Assembly (NCBI RefSeq): GCF_001028665.1
Contig: NZ_CP011505.1
Coordinates: forward strand, 682,001-746,000
Direction: 5' to 3'
From: Burkholderia pyrrocinia
GTDB taxonomy: Bacteria > Pseudomonadota > Gammaproteobacteria > Burkholderiales > Burkholderiaceae
Length of the DNA: 64,000 bases
Shown here: positions 53,665-63,105 of the stretch, piece after piece
How the letters are laid out: each line of letters begins with the position of its first letter
Position numbering within the stretch: position 1 is the first letter of the stretch
Translations under genes and position numbers: made by a program
Notes under the pieces: generated by a model
What the model was told of the DNA's origin: nothing
The model's database searches: none
The model's input: the letters and a program-made list of their open reading frames with translations, nothing else

Positions 53665-54101
53665 CCGGCACACGGGCGCCTTCGCGCCCTTGTCGCCCTT
53701 CGCGCAATGCGTCGCGCGGCACCGTGTGTAAACCCCATCTCGGAATTAAATTGAATCCCCTATAATGGGATTTCAATAATTCATTGCACCTTCATTCACA
53801 ACCAATTTTCTGAATTGTCCCGCATTTCGGGCTTTTATTTCACGTTCCTTGCGCTCACCCGTCGCTATCCGCGACACGACGCTTGCAGGTGACGCGAAGT
53901 GCGGCAACGGCGTCTTGCCGACGCGTCACCCGACGTTTTTTTTCTGGATATGATCGTCGGCACGACTGGTCGGGCCGCACGGCACCTTCCGGGAGATTCC
54001 GGGCGGATCGCGCGCATTGCGCGATCGCGCTGCCCGCGCCCGGGCAGCATGAGCCGGCTTCGGCCGGCATCGAATTTGAGAAGGGACGCATTAGTCAGAC
54101 C
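53665..54101. other. Intergenic region before the AraC regulator
   Basis: About 437 bases. The left part is GC-rich; 53730-53860 is AT-rich and contains the promoter-like repeat at 53751-53776. I see no gene in 53880-54100, and no good ribosome site close to the AraC start (AAGGGA lies about 17 bases away). Confidence 0.4.
53751..53776. promoter_or_regulatory. Inverted repeat with embedded TATAAT, upstream of AraC gene
   Basis: TTGAATCCCC-TATAAT-GGGATTTCAA is a near-perfect inverted repeat around a consensus -10 hexamer. A protein bound here would cover the promoter, which suggests autoregulation of the AraC gene at 54102, although a 3' element of the GntR gene cannot be excluded. Confidence 0.5.
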
Positions 54102-55046
54102 ATGAACCTGCACGCTGAAACACTGTGCTTCTCGGATGTGTTCCTCCATTCCCAGGCGATCGTGAACTGGTCGCAGCACTACGACCAGATCAGCCCCGGC
54201 ACCGCCACGACCACGCTGCGCCAGGTCGCCGGCCAGCGCTTTCATGTCTTTCGCGAACGCATCAACCAGCGTGTCATGCAGCACGGGCTGGCGCCGCGCG
54301 ATCGCCTCTGCTTCGCACTGCCGATCGCAAGCGCGGTCGCGCCGGTGGTCCAGGGGCGCACCGTCGAGCGCCCGAGCCTGCTGACCTTGCGCGGCGGCGA
54401 GGAGTTCGTCGCCCATCTTCCGTGCGATACCGAAGTGCTCGCCTTCACGATCGATCGCACGCTCACGGCCGATCACGAACTGGACGAACTCGCGAACCTG
54501 CCCGCGCGCATCCTGAAGCAGCCGGTGCTCCCCATCTCGCCCGCGCGTTACCGCAATGCGCTGGACGGCCTCGAGCGCGTGCTCGGCCAGGCGCTCGACA
54601 GCGGTTCGCTCACCGCACGCGACGCGTTCGACGAACGCGTGCTCGCGCACAGTGTCGTCGGCATCCTGCTCGACCTCGTACAGTCCGACGAATCGGATGC
54701 CGGTGCGCTGCCGTCGGCATCGACGCAAAGCTACATCGTTCGCCGCAGCCAGGAGATCGCGCTGCAAAGCGACGACGTGCCGACGGTCATCGATCTCTGC
54801 CATCACCTCCGGATCAGCCGCCGCACGCTGCAATACAGCTTCCAGAACGTCGTCGGCACCACGCCGACGGCCTACCTCCGCTCGATCCGGCTGAACGCGG
54901 TGCGACGCTTCCTGATGACGACACCCGAGACGATGCGGATCGGCGACGCGGCAGCGCAATTCGGCTTTTGCCACTTCGGGCGCTTCTCCGCGTACTACCA
55001 GCAGCATTTCCACGAGCTGCCGTCGCACACGCCGCGCCTGAGCTGA
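54102..55046 (+). CDS. AraC-family regulator of the amine-utilisation genes (EutR/FeaR-like layout)
   Basis: 314 aa. An N-terminal sensor of about 210 residues (starting MNLHAETLCFSDVFLHSQAI) is followed by AraC double helix-turn-helix motifs: VIDLCHHLRISRRTLQYSFQ and IGDAAAQFGFCHFGRFSAYY. It lies upstream of the permease, aldehyde dehydrogenase and aminotransferase genes. Two identical 18-bp boxes (55118, 56939) stand before the permease and dehydrogenase, the probable targets of this activator. Confidence 0.88.
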   Translation: MNLHAETLCFSDVFLHSQAIVNWSQHYDQISPGTATTTLRQVAGQRFHVFRERINQRVMQHGLAPRDRLCFALPIASAVAPVVQGRTVERPSLLTLRGGEEFVAHLPCDTEVLAFTIDRTLTADHELDELANLPARILKQPVLPISPARYRNALDGLERVLGQALDSGSLTARDAFDERVLAHSVVGILLDLVQSDESDAGALPSASTQSYIVRRSQEIALQSDDVPTVIDLCHHLRISRRTLQYSFQNVVGTTPTAYLRSIRLNAVRRFLMTTPETMRIGDAAAQFGFCHFGRFSAYYQQHFHELPSHTPRLS

Positions 55047-55117
55047 CGTCGCGCATACGCGGCGCCGCGCGCCGCGGCGTCGCATCCGGGTAATCCCCTG
55101 CCACCCGGCGCACGCGG

Positions 55118-55135
55118 ATTGCCGATAGCGGACAA
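55118..55135. promoter_or_regulatory. 18-bp box, copy 1, upstream of the APC permease
   Basis: ATTGCCGATAGCGGACAA recurs exactly at 56939. It is imperfectly inverted (TTGnC-N7-GnCAA). It lies 210 bases before the permease start, a distance that leaves room for the promoter and a leader. It is a candidate binding site for the AraC regulator at 54102. Confidence 0.7.
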
Positions 55136-55344
55136 CGTCCGGCTTTTCGGCACCGTAAATTTTGTCGTCGCCCCGCTCGCGCGCTCCGTGCGCGTCACCG
55201 GGCGGACGTCGAAGCGCATACCTGTGTCGTCGGCGGACGGCAGCACCCACTGCCGGATCGTCAGGATCGGCCCGCGGCGCAGGGATATTGATCAGGCATG
55301 CCGGTGTCGACTCCTGACGGACGATCCGGTCAGCGGGACTACCT

Positions 55345-56784
55345 ATGAACGAACTGTCATCCCGGTCCGAAGCAGGGCTCAGCAAAAACGCCGTCGGACT
55401 TTCACACATCGTCTTCTTCGTCGTCGCCGCGGCCGCGCCGCTCACCGCGATGGTCGGCGCGACACCCGCGGCATTCTCGCTCGGCAACGGCCCCGGCGTG
55501 CCCGGCGTATTCGTGCTGGCGGGCGTGATGTACCTGATCTTCAGCATCGGCTACGCGGCGATGAGCCGGCACATCTCCAATGCGGGCGCGTTCTATGCGT
55601 ATATCGCGAACGGGCTCGGGCGCCCGGCCGGCGTCGGCGGCGCGTTCGTCGCGATCGTCGCGTACAACGCCGTGCAGATTGCGATCTACTGCATGTTCGG
55701 CTTCTTCCTGAACAACGGCGTCCAGCAGCACTACGGCATCGACGTTCCGTGGTGGGCGTTCGCGCTGGCCTGCGTCGTCGCCGTCCACTTCTGCGGCGCG
55801 CGGCACATCGAATTCAGCGGGCGGCTGCTCGGCATGCTGATGATCGGCGAGATCGCGATCGTGATGCTGCTCGATCTCGCGATCGTCGTGCACGGCGCGA
55901 ACGCCGGCGGCTTCAGCGCGAAGCCGTTCAGCCCCGCGATGGTGTTCACGCCCGGGCTCGGCACCGCGCTCGTGTTCGTGCTCGGCTCGTACATGGGCTT
56001 CGAGGCGACGGCGATCTTCTCCGAGGAGGCCCGCGACCCGAAACGCACGATCCCGCGCGCCACGTACCTGGCCGTGATCCTGATCATGGTGTTCTACGCG
56101 CTGTCGTCGTGGGCGATCGTCGAGGCGTGGGGCGAAGGGCAGATCGCCGCGCAAGCGAACCGCGATCCGGCCAACCTGTGGTTTGCCGTCAGCGGCCGGC
56201 TGCTCGGCGGCATCGCGACGGACGCGATGAACGTGCTGCTCGTCACGAGCCTGTTCGCGGCCATCCTGTCGTTCCACAACACGATCACGCGCTATTTCTA
56301 CGCGATGGGCCGCGAACGCGTGCTGTGGCGCAAGCTCGGCCATACGTGCCCCGTGCATCGCTGCCCCGACGTCGCCGGGAAAGTGCAGACGCTGATCGCG
56401 CTCGCGGCCATCGCCGGCTCCGCCGCCTTCCGCCTCGATCCGTTCGCGGTCGTGTTCTCGTGGATGAGCGCGCTGGCCACGATCGGCATCATCGCGGTGC
56501 AGATCCTCGTCGCGGCCTCGGTCATCGCGTTCTTCGCGCGCGACCACCGCGACGCCAGCCTCGTGCACCGCCTGATCGCGCCGCTCGTCAGCGTGATCGC
56601 GCTCGGCGCATGCCTCGTGCTGGTCGTGCGCAACCTGTCCGTGCTGAGCGGATCGGATTCGACCTTCGTCGCGATGTTTCCGTATTTCCTGCTCGCCATC
56701 GGCGCGCTCGGCATCCGCGCCGCGCTGCGCCTGAAGCGCAGCGATCCCGACCTGTATCGCGAACTCGGACGCGCCGTCCAGTAG
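55345..56784 (+). CDS. APC-family amino acid/amine permease
   Basis: 479 aa, 12 predicted helices. LSHIVFFVVAAAAPLTAMVG (helix 1) and YMGFEATAIFSEEARDPKRT (helix 6 to loop) are hallmarks of the APC superfamily, near the ethanolamine/amine permease branch. It should import the amine or amino acid broken down by the genes that follow. An 18-bp box lies upstream. Confidence 0.9.
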   Translation: MNELSSRSEAGLSKNAVGLSHIVFFVVAAAAPLTAMVGATPAAFSLGNGPGVPGVFVLAGVMYLIFSIGYAAMSRHISNAGAFYAYIANGLGRPAGVGGAFVAIVAYNAVQIAIYCMFGFFLNNGVQQHYGIDVPWWAFALACVVAVHFCGARHIEFSGRLLGMLMIGEIAIVMLLDLAIVVHGANAGGFSAKPFSPAMVFTPGLGTALVFVLGSYMGFEATAIFSEEARDPKRTIPRATYLAVILIMVFYALSSWAIVEAWGEGQIAAQANRDPANLWFAVSGRLLGGIATDAMNVLLVTSLFAAILSFHNTITRYFYAMGRERVLWRKLGHTCPVHRCPDVAGKVQTLIALAAIAGSAAFRLDPFAVVFSWMSALATIGIIAVQILVAASVIAFFARDHRDASLVHRLIAPLVSVIALGACLVLVVRNLSVLSGSDSTFVAMFPYFLLAIGALGIRAALRLKRSDPDLYRELGRAVQ

Positions 56785-56938
56785 TCGCCCGGTAGTCGCC
56801 GCCCCGCCGGTGCCGTGCGCGGCGCCGGCGTCGCGTTGCCCTGCCCCCCGACGCTTTCCCGTTGCCGGCGCGACACGCATCGATGCGTCGCGCCGGCGCC
56901 GCCGCGCGGGTATTCCCTATCCCGATCGCGCGGCAACG

Positions 56939-56956
56939 ATTGCCGATAGCGGACAA
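56939..56956. promoter_or_regulatory. 18-bp box, copy 2, upstream of the aldehyde dehydrogenase
   Basis: This is an exact repeat of ATTGCCGATAGCGGACAA (also at 55118). It ends 113 bases before the aldehyde dehydrogenase start. Its presence in two promoters 1.8 kb apart marks a small regulon. Confidence 0.72.
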
Positions 56957-57069
56957 GGCCCGCCATTTCATCGACATACAGTGGATCCGACGTTGAAGCC
57001 GGGCCGTGGCAGCCGCCATCGCCTCGACCGGCCCGGCCCGACGATTCGCCCCTGGGAAATACGGACACC

Positions 57070-58515
57070 ATGATGAAAATTCAGAATCTGATCGGCGGCC
57101 GGCATTGCGATGCATCTGCCGGCCGCACCTTCGAAAAGCTGGCGCCGGCGACCGGCGACTATGTCGCCGCGGTGCCCGCGTCGACCGCCGAAGACGTCGA
57201 TCGCGCGGTGCGCGCCGCACACGGCGCATTGCACGACGACGCATGGGCGCGCGCGGGCGGCTCGGCCCGGGCCCGCTGGCTGCTTCGGCTGGCGGACCTG
57301 GTCGAGCGCGACGGCGACGCGCTGGCAAACCTCCTGGCCGTCGAACAAGGCCGTCCGCTTGCCGAGATGCGCATGATGGACATCCCGATGAGCATCGACA
57401 CGCTGCGCTACTTCGCCGGCTGGGCCGACAAGCTCGAGGGCCGCACGATTCCGACCGACGGCTTCATGGGCCGCCCGACGCTCAGCTACACGCGGCGCGC
57501 GCCGGTGGGCGTCGCCGGCCAGATCATCCCGTGGAACGCACCGCTGATGATCGCCGTGTGGAAACTCGCGCCGGCGCTCGCGGCCGGCTGCCCGGTGGTC
57601 ATCAAACCGTCGGAGGACACGCCGCTGGCGCTGTCCCGGCTCGGCGAACTCGTCTGCGAGGCCGGCCTTCCCGCCGGCGTCGTCAACATCGTCCACGGCG
57701 TCGGTTCGGAAGTCGGTGCCGCGCTGGTCGCGCACCCGCTCGTCAGCAAGATCAGCTTCACCGGCAGCACCGAAGTCGGCCGCGCGATCGCCGGCGCAGC
57801 GGCCAAGACCTTCAAGCGCGTCACGCTCGAACTCGGCGGCAAGGCCGCGCAGATCGTGTTCGCGGATGCCGACCTCGACCGCGCGATCCCGTCGCTGATG
57901 GCCGGCATGTTCGCGAACCAGGGGCAGACGTGCGCGGCCGGTTCGCGCGTGCTCGCGCACCGCTCGATTGCACGCGCCCTCGAAGAGCGGCTCGCCGACG
58001 CCGCCCGCGCCATCCGCGTGGGCCCGCCGTCGGAGCCCGGCGTGCAAATGGGCGCGCTCATCAACCCGCGCCACCTCGCGCGCGTGCGCGCGCACGTCGA
58101 AGGCGCGCTCGCCGACGGCGCGGTGCTGCTCGCCGGCGACGAACAGGTGCCGCCGCGCGGCTGCTTCATGCGCCCAACGATTCTCGGCGGCGTGCATCCG
58201 GACATGCGAATCGCTCGCGAAGAAGTGTTCGGCCCGGTCGGCATGGTCATGCCGTTCGACACCGAGGACGACGCGGTCCGCATCGCCAACGACACGCCGT
58301 TCGGCCTGTCCGCGTCGGTCTGGACGCAGGACGTCGGCACCGCGCACCGCGTCGCCGAGCGGCTCGACGTCGGTGCGGTCGCCATCAATGCGTGGAGCCC
58401 GATCGACGCACGCCTGCCGTGGGGCGGCACCAAGCAGAGCGGGATCGGGCGCGACCTGTCGACGGCCGCGCTCGATTCGTACCTCGAGGAAAAGATCATC
58501 ACCGCAGCCCTGTGA
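57070..58515 (+). CDS. NAD(P)-dependent aldehyde dehydrogenase
   Basis: 481 aa. E254 (TLELGGKAAQ) and C288 (GQTCAAGSR) are in place; IIPWNAPLMIAVWKLAPAL and FTGSTEVGR are present. It resembles phenylacetaldehyde/betaine-type aldehyde dehydrogenases. It is followed after 55 bases by the aminotransferase gene. An 18-bp box upstream suggests control by the local AraC protein. Confidence 0.92.
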   Translation: MMKIQNLIGGRHCDASAGRTFEKLAPATGDYVAAVPASTAEDVDRAVRAAHGALHDDAWARAGGSARARWLLRLADLVERDGDALANLLAVEQGRPLAEMRMMDIPMSIDTLRYFAGWADKLEGRTIPTDGFMGRPTLSYTRRAPVGVAGQIIPWNAPLMIAVWKLAPALAAGCPVVIKPSEDTPLALSRLGELVCEAGLPAGVVNIVHGVGSEVGAALVAHPLVSKISFTGSTEVGRAIAGAAAKTFKRVTLELGGKAAQIVFADADLDRAIPSLMAGMFANQGQTCAAGSRVLAHRSIARALEERLADAARAIRVGPPSEPGVQMGALINPRHLARVRAHVEGALADGAVLLAGDEQVPPRGCFMRPTILGGVHPDMRIAREEVFGPVGMVMPFDTEDDAVRIANDTPFGLSASVWTQDVGTAHRVAERLDVGAVAINAWSPIDARLPWGGTKQSGIGRDLSTAALDSYLEEKIITAAL

Positions 58516-58570
58516 TCCCGCGGCGCACGTCGCGCCGCACTGTGTTCAAGCACTTCGTGAGAGAACCACC

Positions 58571-59935
58571 ATGGACTACCAAAAGCGACAAAAGCGATTC
58601 TGGCACCCGATGAGCTCGGCGGCCGCCGGGCATACGACCCCCACCGTGATCATCGAGCGCGGCGACGGCAACTACGTGTACGACGTCGAGGGCCACCGCA
58701 TGCTCGACGGCGTCGGCGGATTGTGGAACGTCAACGTCGGCCACAACCGGCCTGAAGTGAAGGCCGCGATCGCCCGCCAGATGGACGAGCTTTCGTACTA
58801 CCAGACCTTCGACGGCGTCGCCCATCCGCGCGTGTACGACCTGGCCGACCGCCTGTGCGCGATGTTCGCGCAGGAAGACATGCAGCGGGTGATGTTCGGC
58901 AGCGGCGGGTCCGACGCGGTCGAGACCGCGCTCAAGATGGCGCGCCAGTACTGGGTCGCCGCGGGCGAGCCGTCGCGCACGAAATTCCTGTCGCTGCGCA
59001 ACGGCTATCACGGCGTGCACGTCGGCGGTACGTCGATCGGCGGCAACGGCGTCTACCATTACAATCACGGTCCGCTGCTGCCCGGCTGCGTGCTGCTCGA
59101 CACGCCGTGGCTCTATCGCAACCCGTGGAACTGCGACGATCCGCAGCAACTCGTCGAGCATTGCATCCAGCAGCTCGAGGAAACGATCGCGTTCCATGGC
59201 CCGCAGACCATCGCCGCATTCGTCGCCGAACCGGTGCAGGGCGCCGGCGGCCTGATCGTCCCGCCCGCCGACTACTGGGCGCGCGTGCGCGCCGTGTGCG
59301 ACCGGAACGGCATCCTGCTGATCGCCGACGAGGTGGTCACCGGTTTCGGCCGCACCGGCAGCCTGCTCGGCAGCCGCGGCTGGGGCGTCGCCCCCGACAT
59401 CCTGTGCGTCGCCAAGGGCATTTCGGCCGGCTACGTGCCGCTCGGCGCGACGCTGTACAACGGGCGCATCGCGCAGGCGATCGAACATGGCGCGGGTTTC
59501 TCGCACATGGTCATGCACGGTTATACGTACAGCGGGCATCCGCTCGCGTGCGCCGCGTCGCTCGCGGTGCTCGACATCGTCGAAGCCGAGGATCTGCCGG
59601 GCAATGCGGCACGGGTGGGCCAGCGCCTGCTCGAGCAACTGCTGCCGCTGAAAGGCGACTTCGAGACCGTCGGCGACGTCCGCGGCAAGGGGCTGATGCT
59701 GGCGCTCGACCTCGTGACCGACAAGGCCAGCCGCACGCCGCTCGATCCGGGCAAGGGGTTCGCGGCGCGCGTGGCCGATGCGGCGCGCAAGCGCGGCGTG
59801 CTGGTCCGGGCGATCGCCAACAAGGTCGTGATGTCGCCGCCGTTGACGCTGCAGCAGGGCGAGGCCGACTTCATCGCGGTGACGCTGCGCGAGGCGCTGC
59901 AGGAGTGCTGCGCGGATTCGCGATCGATCGCCTGA
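58571..59935 (+). CDS. Class III PLP aminotransferase (omega-aminotransferase)
   Basis: 454 aa. K282 (CVAKGISAGYVPLGA) binds PLP and D253 (LIADEVVTGFGRTG) its ring nitrogen. GGLWNVNVGHNRPEVKAAIA is characteristic of amine:pyruvate and beta-alanine:pyruvate transaminases. It probably removes the terminal amine of the imported compound, giving the aldehyde for the dehydrogenase encoded just upstream. It is not the closest kin of the class III enzyme at 36642. Confidence 0.9.
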   Translation: MDYQKRQKRFWHPMSSAAAGHTTPTVIIERGDGNYVYDVEGHRMLDGVGGLWNVNVGHNRPEVKAAIARQMDELSYYQTFDGVAHPRVYDLADRLCAMFAQEDMQRVMFGSGGSDAVETALKMARQYWVAAGEPSRTKFLSLRNGYHGVHVGGTSIGGNGVYHYNHGPLLPGCVLLDTPWLYRNPWNCDDPQQLVEHCIQQLEETIAFHGPQTIAAFVAEPVQGAGGLIVPPADYWARVRAVCDRNGILLIADEVVTGFGRTGSLLGSRGWGVAPDILCVAKGISAGYVPLGATLYNGRIAQAIEHGAGFSHMVMHGYTYSGHPLACAASLAVLDIVEAEDLPGNAARVGQRLLEQLLPLKGDFETVGDVRGKGLMLALDLVTDKASRTPLDPGKGFAARVADAARKRGVLVRAIANKVVMSPPLTLQQGEADFIAVTLREALQECCADSRSIA

Positions 59936-60083
59936 CCGCGCGGACAGCCGGGCGCACGGACTTTTCGTCGAAGGTTCGTGCGCCGCGATCCGGCCTCGGT
60001 TCGACGAAGATCGCCGCGGGACGTCGAAGTCGACGATCGGCATCCCGCCTGTCGTAATTTCGCTTTCAAGGAACACAAGCCAA

Positions 60084-60647
60084 ATGGAAAACCAGGCCAT
60101 TGCATTCACGGTGGAGAAATACCCGCTCGCGCTTCGGCTGCTTCACTGGGCCAGGGCGATCCTGATCGGCGCGCAGCTGTGGACCGGATGGACCATGGTC
60201 CGGCTCGACGACAACCTGCCGGCCAAGTTCGACTGGTACTACCCGACCCACAAGGAGTTCGGCGTACTCACGCTGCTGGTGGTCCTGACGCAACTGGCGA
60301 TTCGCTCGATGAAGCCGTTGCCGCCGCTGCCGTCGAGCCTGCCGAAGCTGGACCGGAAGCTCGCCAAGATCGCCCACTACCTGCTGTACGCGCTGGCGAT
60401 CATCGTGCCGCTGATGGGTTACTCGATGTCCAGCACGTATACGCAGAGCGACGGCGTGCCGTTCTTCTTCTTCCGCGTACCCGAGCTGCTGCCGAAGAAC
60501 GACCACTGGTTCGAGGCATTCCAGTGGCTGCACAAGACGCTGGCCTACACGCTGCTTGCGCTCATCGTCCTGCATATCCTCGCCGCACTGAAACACCGGT
60601 TCTTCGACTCGAACCGCGAAAACGACGTATTGCGGCGCATGCTGTAA
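60084..60647 (+). CDS. Cytochrome b561 family protein
   Basis: 187 aa, four helices. Heme-type histidines are seen in LALRLLHWARAI, LAKIAHYLLYAL and QWLHKTLAYTLLALIVLHIL. AAGGAA lies ahead of the start. Prokaryotic b561 proteins pass electrons to or from the quinone pool. Its place at the end of the amine cluster, 148 bases after the aminotransferase, suggests a co-regulated redox partner, but no dehydrogenase needing it is adjacent. Confidence 0.9.
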   Translation: MENQAIAFTVEKYPLALRLLHWARAILIGAQLWTGWTMVRLDDNLPAKFDWYYPTHKEFGVLTLLVVLTQLAIRSMKPLPPLPSSLPKLDRKLAKIAHYLLYALAIIVPLMGYSMSSTYTQSDGVPFFFFRVPELLPKNDHWFEAFQWLHKTLAYTLLALIVLHILAALKHRFFDSNRENDVLRRML

Positions 60648-60841
60648 CGCCGCGGCAATACAGGGCCGCGATCCCGGCGACGTTCCGCATGCGGGTCGCT
60701 CGACCGCGGCGGTCCGGTTTCTTTCATTTCAAATACTTCGTTTTACTAACTACTGACGGACCGTTTCGAGCGTCCGGCGCGCCCGCACGCCATCGAAAAC
60801 GGTACCGCACGGCCCTACCGGCCCTCACCTGGAGATCGACG

Positions 60842-61990
60842 ATGAAGAAGATGATTGCGGCCGTATCGGCCGCCGGCGCGATGGGATTCAGCCTGACGGC
60901 ACACGCGCAGAGTACCGTGACGCTTTACGGGTTGATCGACGAAGGCGTCAATTTCACGAGCAACGCGGGCGGCAGCAAGGCCTACCAGATGGTCAGCGGC
61001 GACACCGTCGGCAGCAACTGGGGGCTGAAAGGCACGGAAGACCTCGGCGGCGGGCTGAGGGCGCTGTTCCAGCTCGAGAACGGCTTCAACGCGAGCACGG
61101 GTGCAGTCGGCGTGACGTCCAGGATGTTCGGCAGGCAGGCGTACGTCGGGCTCGATTCCGACCGGTTCGGCACGCTCACGTTCGGCCGCCAGTACGATCC
61201 CACGCTCGACATGTGGAGCACGTTCACGGCCACCGGAAACTGGCTCGGCGACTTCGGCGCCCACCCGTACGACAACGACAATGCCGACTGGGACTACCGC
61301 ATCCAGAACAGCGTCAAGTACGTGTCGCCCACGTACGCCGGCTTCAAGGGCGAAGTGCTCTACGGCCTCTCGAACCAGGCGGGCGGCTTTGCCAAAAACC
61401 GTGTGTACAGTGCCGCGCTGCAGTACCAGATGGGCGCGTTCTCCGCCGCCGTCGCGTACCTGAAGGCCAACAACGGCGGCGCGACCGCGGGCGGCGCGTT
61501 GTCGAGCGACGATACGGTCTTCAGCGGCCGCTCGCAGCAGAACATCGATGCCGGCGCGTCCTACAAGTTCAGCGACAAGCTGACGCTGTCCGCCGCGTAT
61601 TCGCACGTCGACGTGTATAGCCCCGAATCGAATATCTACTTCGCGAACCAGCCGGCGACGGGCTCGCAGCACGCGTGGAAATTCGACAACTTCGAGGTCA
61701 ACGGCCAGTATTACTTCCGGCCTGACTTCTGGTTCGGCGCCGCCTATACGTACACGCGCGCGCATGTGGCGACGGCGGCGGGCGATGCATCGCCGAGCTG
61801 GCACCAGGTGTCGATGATGCTCGACTACGACCTCAGCAAGCGGACCTCGACCTACATCCAGGGCGCGTACCAGCATGCGACCGGCAACACCGGCACCGAC
61901 TTCGACTTCGCGCACGTGCTCGGCACCGCCGGGCAGTCGTCGGGCCGCAATCAGCTGGCCTTGCGCGTCGGGATGATGCATCGTTTCTGA
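60842..61990 (+). CDS. Outer-membrane porin (Gram-negative porin, Burkholderia type)
   Basis: 382 aa. The signal peptide ends AHA-Q before QSTVTLYGLIDEGVNF, and the last residue is Phe (RVGMMHRF), as in trimeric beta-barrel porins. GLKGTEDLGGGLRALFQLEN and RQAYVGLDSDRFGTLTFGRQ are conserved. GGAG seven bases upstream. It follows the amine cluster and may admit its substrate. Confidence 0.93.
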   Translation: MKKMIAAVSAAGAMGFSLTAHAQSTVTLYGLIDEGVNFTSNAGGSKAYQMVSGDTVGSNWGLKGTEDLGGGLRALFQLENGFNASTGAVGVTSRMFGRQAYVGLDSDRFGTLTFGRQYDPTLDMWSTFTATGNWLGDFGAHPYDNDNADWDYRIQNSVKYVSPTYAGFKGEVLYGLSNQAGGFAKNRVYSAALQYQMGAFSAAVAYLKANNGGATAGGALSSDDTVFSGRSQQNIDAGASYKFSDKLTLSAAYSHVDVYSPESNIYFANQPATGSQHAWKFDNFEVNGQYYFRPDFWFGAAYTYTRAHVATAAGDASPSWHQVSMMLDYDLSKRTSTYIQGAYQHATGNTGTDFDFAHVLGTAGQSSGRNQLALRVGMMHRF

Positions 61991-62004
61991 TGGCAGCAGA
62001 ACCG

Positions 62005-62040
62005 GGGCTGGCGCGCGGCGTGCGCGGCAGCCCGTGTTTT
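62005..62040. terminator. Bidirectional terminator between convergent porins
   Basis: GGGCTG (62005-62010) pairs with CAGCCC (62028-62033) around a GC-rich loop, followed by GTGTTTTCCC on the plus strand. It is placed 15 bases after one porin stop and just before the other, where a terminator is expected. Confidence 0.6.
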
Positions 62041-62049
62041 CCCATGCCG

Positions 62050-63105
62050 TCAGAACTGATGCCGCACGCCGACGCGCACCGCAGTCTGCGTCGAGCCGGC
62101 CGCCGCCCCGCCGAGCGCGGCTTCGATCTGGGCGCCGTACGCGCTGTCGCGCCCGCGTGCGAACACCGCGTACAGGCCGGTACGCTTCGACAGCGAATAG
62201 TCGGCGCTCAGCGTGACCTGATTGGCCGGGCCGACGTCGCCGCCGCGCTGCTGGTACTGGAAACCGCCGCCCAGCTGCAACGACGGCGTGAGCGCATAGG
62301 TCAGCCCGGCGTCGTAGGTGGTTGCCCGCAGCGGTGCGGCGGCGCTGATCCGGACGTCCGACACCATGCCGAAGATGCGGAACTGGCCGAGGTTGTAACC
62401 GGCCCCGCCCGAGAAGTTGCGAAGATTGCCGCCGGAAGCCACGTCGTGCTGGCCGAAATAAGCGAGCGCGGCGCTGAACGCACCCTGCGTGTAGGACAGC
62501 ATCGCGCTCTGCACGCTGCTGCGCGCGACCGTGCCGGGAACATTGCCGAACCCCCACATGCCGCCGAACGACAGCCCGCCGAAGGTCGGACTCACGTACT
62601 TCACCGCATTGTTCACCTGAACGCCCCACACGCGGTTGTCGAGCGCGCCGCCTGCCGACGCATTGGCAGGCAGTCCCCATGCGAGCAGGCCGGCCGGCGT
62701 GTTCGCGCCGACCGCGAAGGCCGGCAGCAGATCGCCGACGAAATCGAACTGGCGCCCGAGCGTCACGGTGCCCCAGTCGCCGCCGAGCCCGACGTACGCT
62801 TGCGAGCTGAACGCGGAGCCCGGCACGGTCAGCGCGCCGTCCGACGTCTGGAACTGGCTTTCGAGCCGGAACACGGCAAAATTGGCGCCGCCGAGATCCT
62901 CCCTGCCCGTCAGGCCCCACACGTCGTTGCGCGCCACGCCCGCCTGCAGCGCGACCTGACGGCCGCCGCGCGGCGCGGACGCCACGTCGCTCGTATAGGT
63001 CACGCCGGTGTCCAGCGAACCGTAGAGCGTCACGCTCGATTGCGCGAACGTCGGTGCAACGGCACCGCAACCGCACAATGCCACCATTCGGAACCACACT
63101 TTCAT
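62050..63105 (-). CDS. Outer-membrane porin, second
   Basis: 351 aa. GGAGAA sets the start at 63105. The signal peptide ends TFA-Q before QSSVTLYGSLDTGV; it ends RVGVRHQF. GLTGREDLGGANFAVFRLES is conserved. It is convergent with the porin at 60842 and divergent from the IclR gene, so it may belong to that regulator's regulon. Confidence 0.93.
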   Translation of the reverse strand: MKVWFRMVALCGCGAVAPTFAQSSVTLYGSLDTGVTYTSDVASAPRGGRQVALQAGVARNDVWGLTGREDLGGANFAVFRLESQFQTSDGALTVPGSAFSSQAYVGLGGDWGTVTLGRQFDFVGDLLPAFAVGANTPAGLLAWGLPANASAGGALDNRVWGVQVNNAVKYVSPTFGGLSFGGMWGFGNVPGTVARSSVQSAMLSYTQGAFSAALAYFGQHDVASGGNLRNFSGGAGYNLGQFRIFGMVSDVRISAAAPLRATTYDAGLTYALTPSLQLGGGFQYQQRGGDVGPANQVTLSADYSLSKRTGLYAVFARGRDSAYGAQIEAALGGAAAGSTQTAVRVGVRHQF

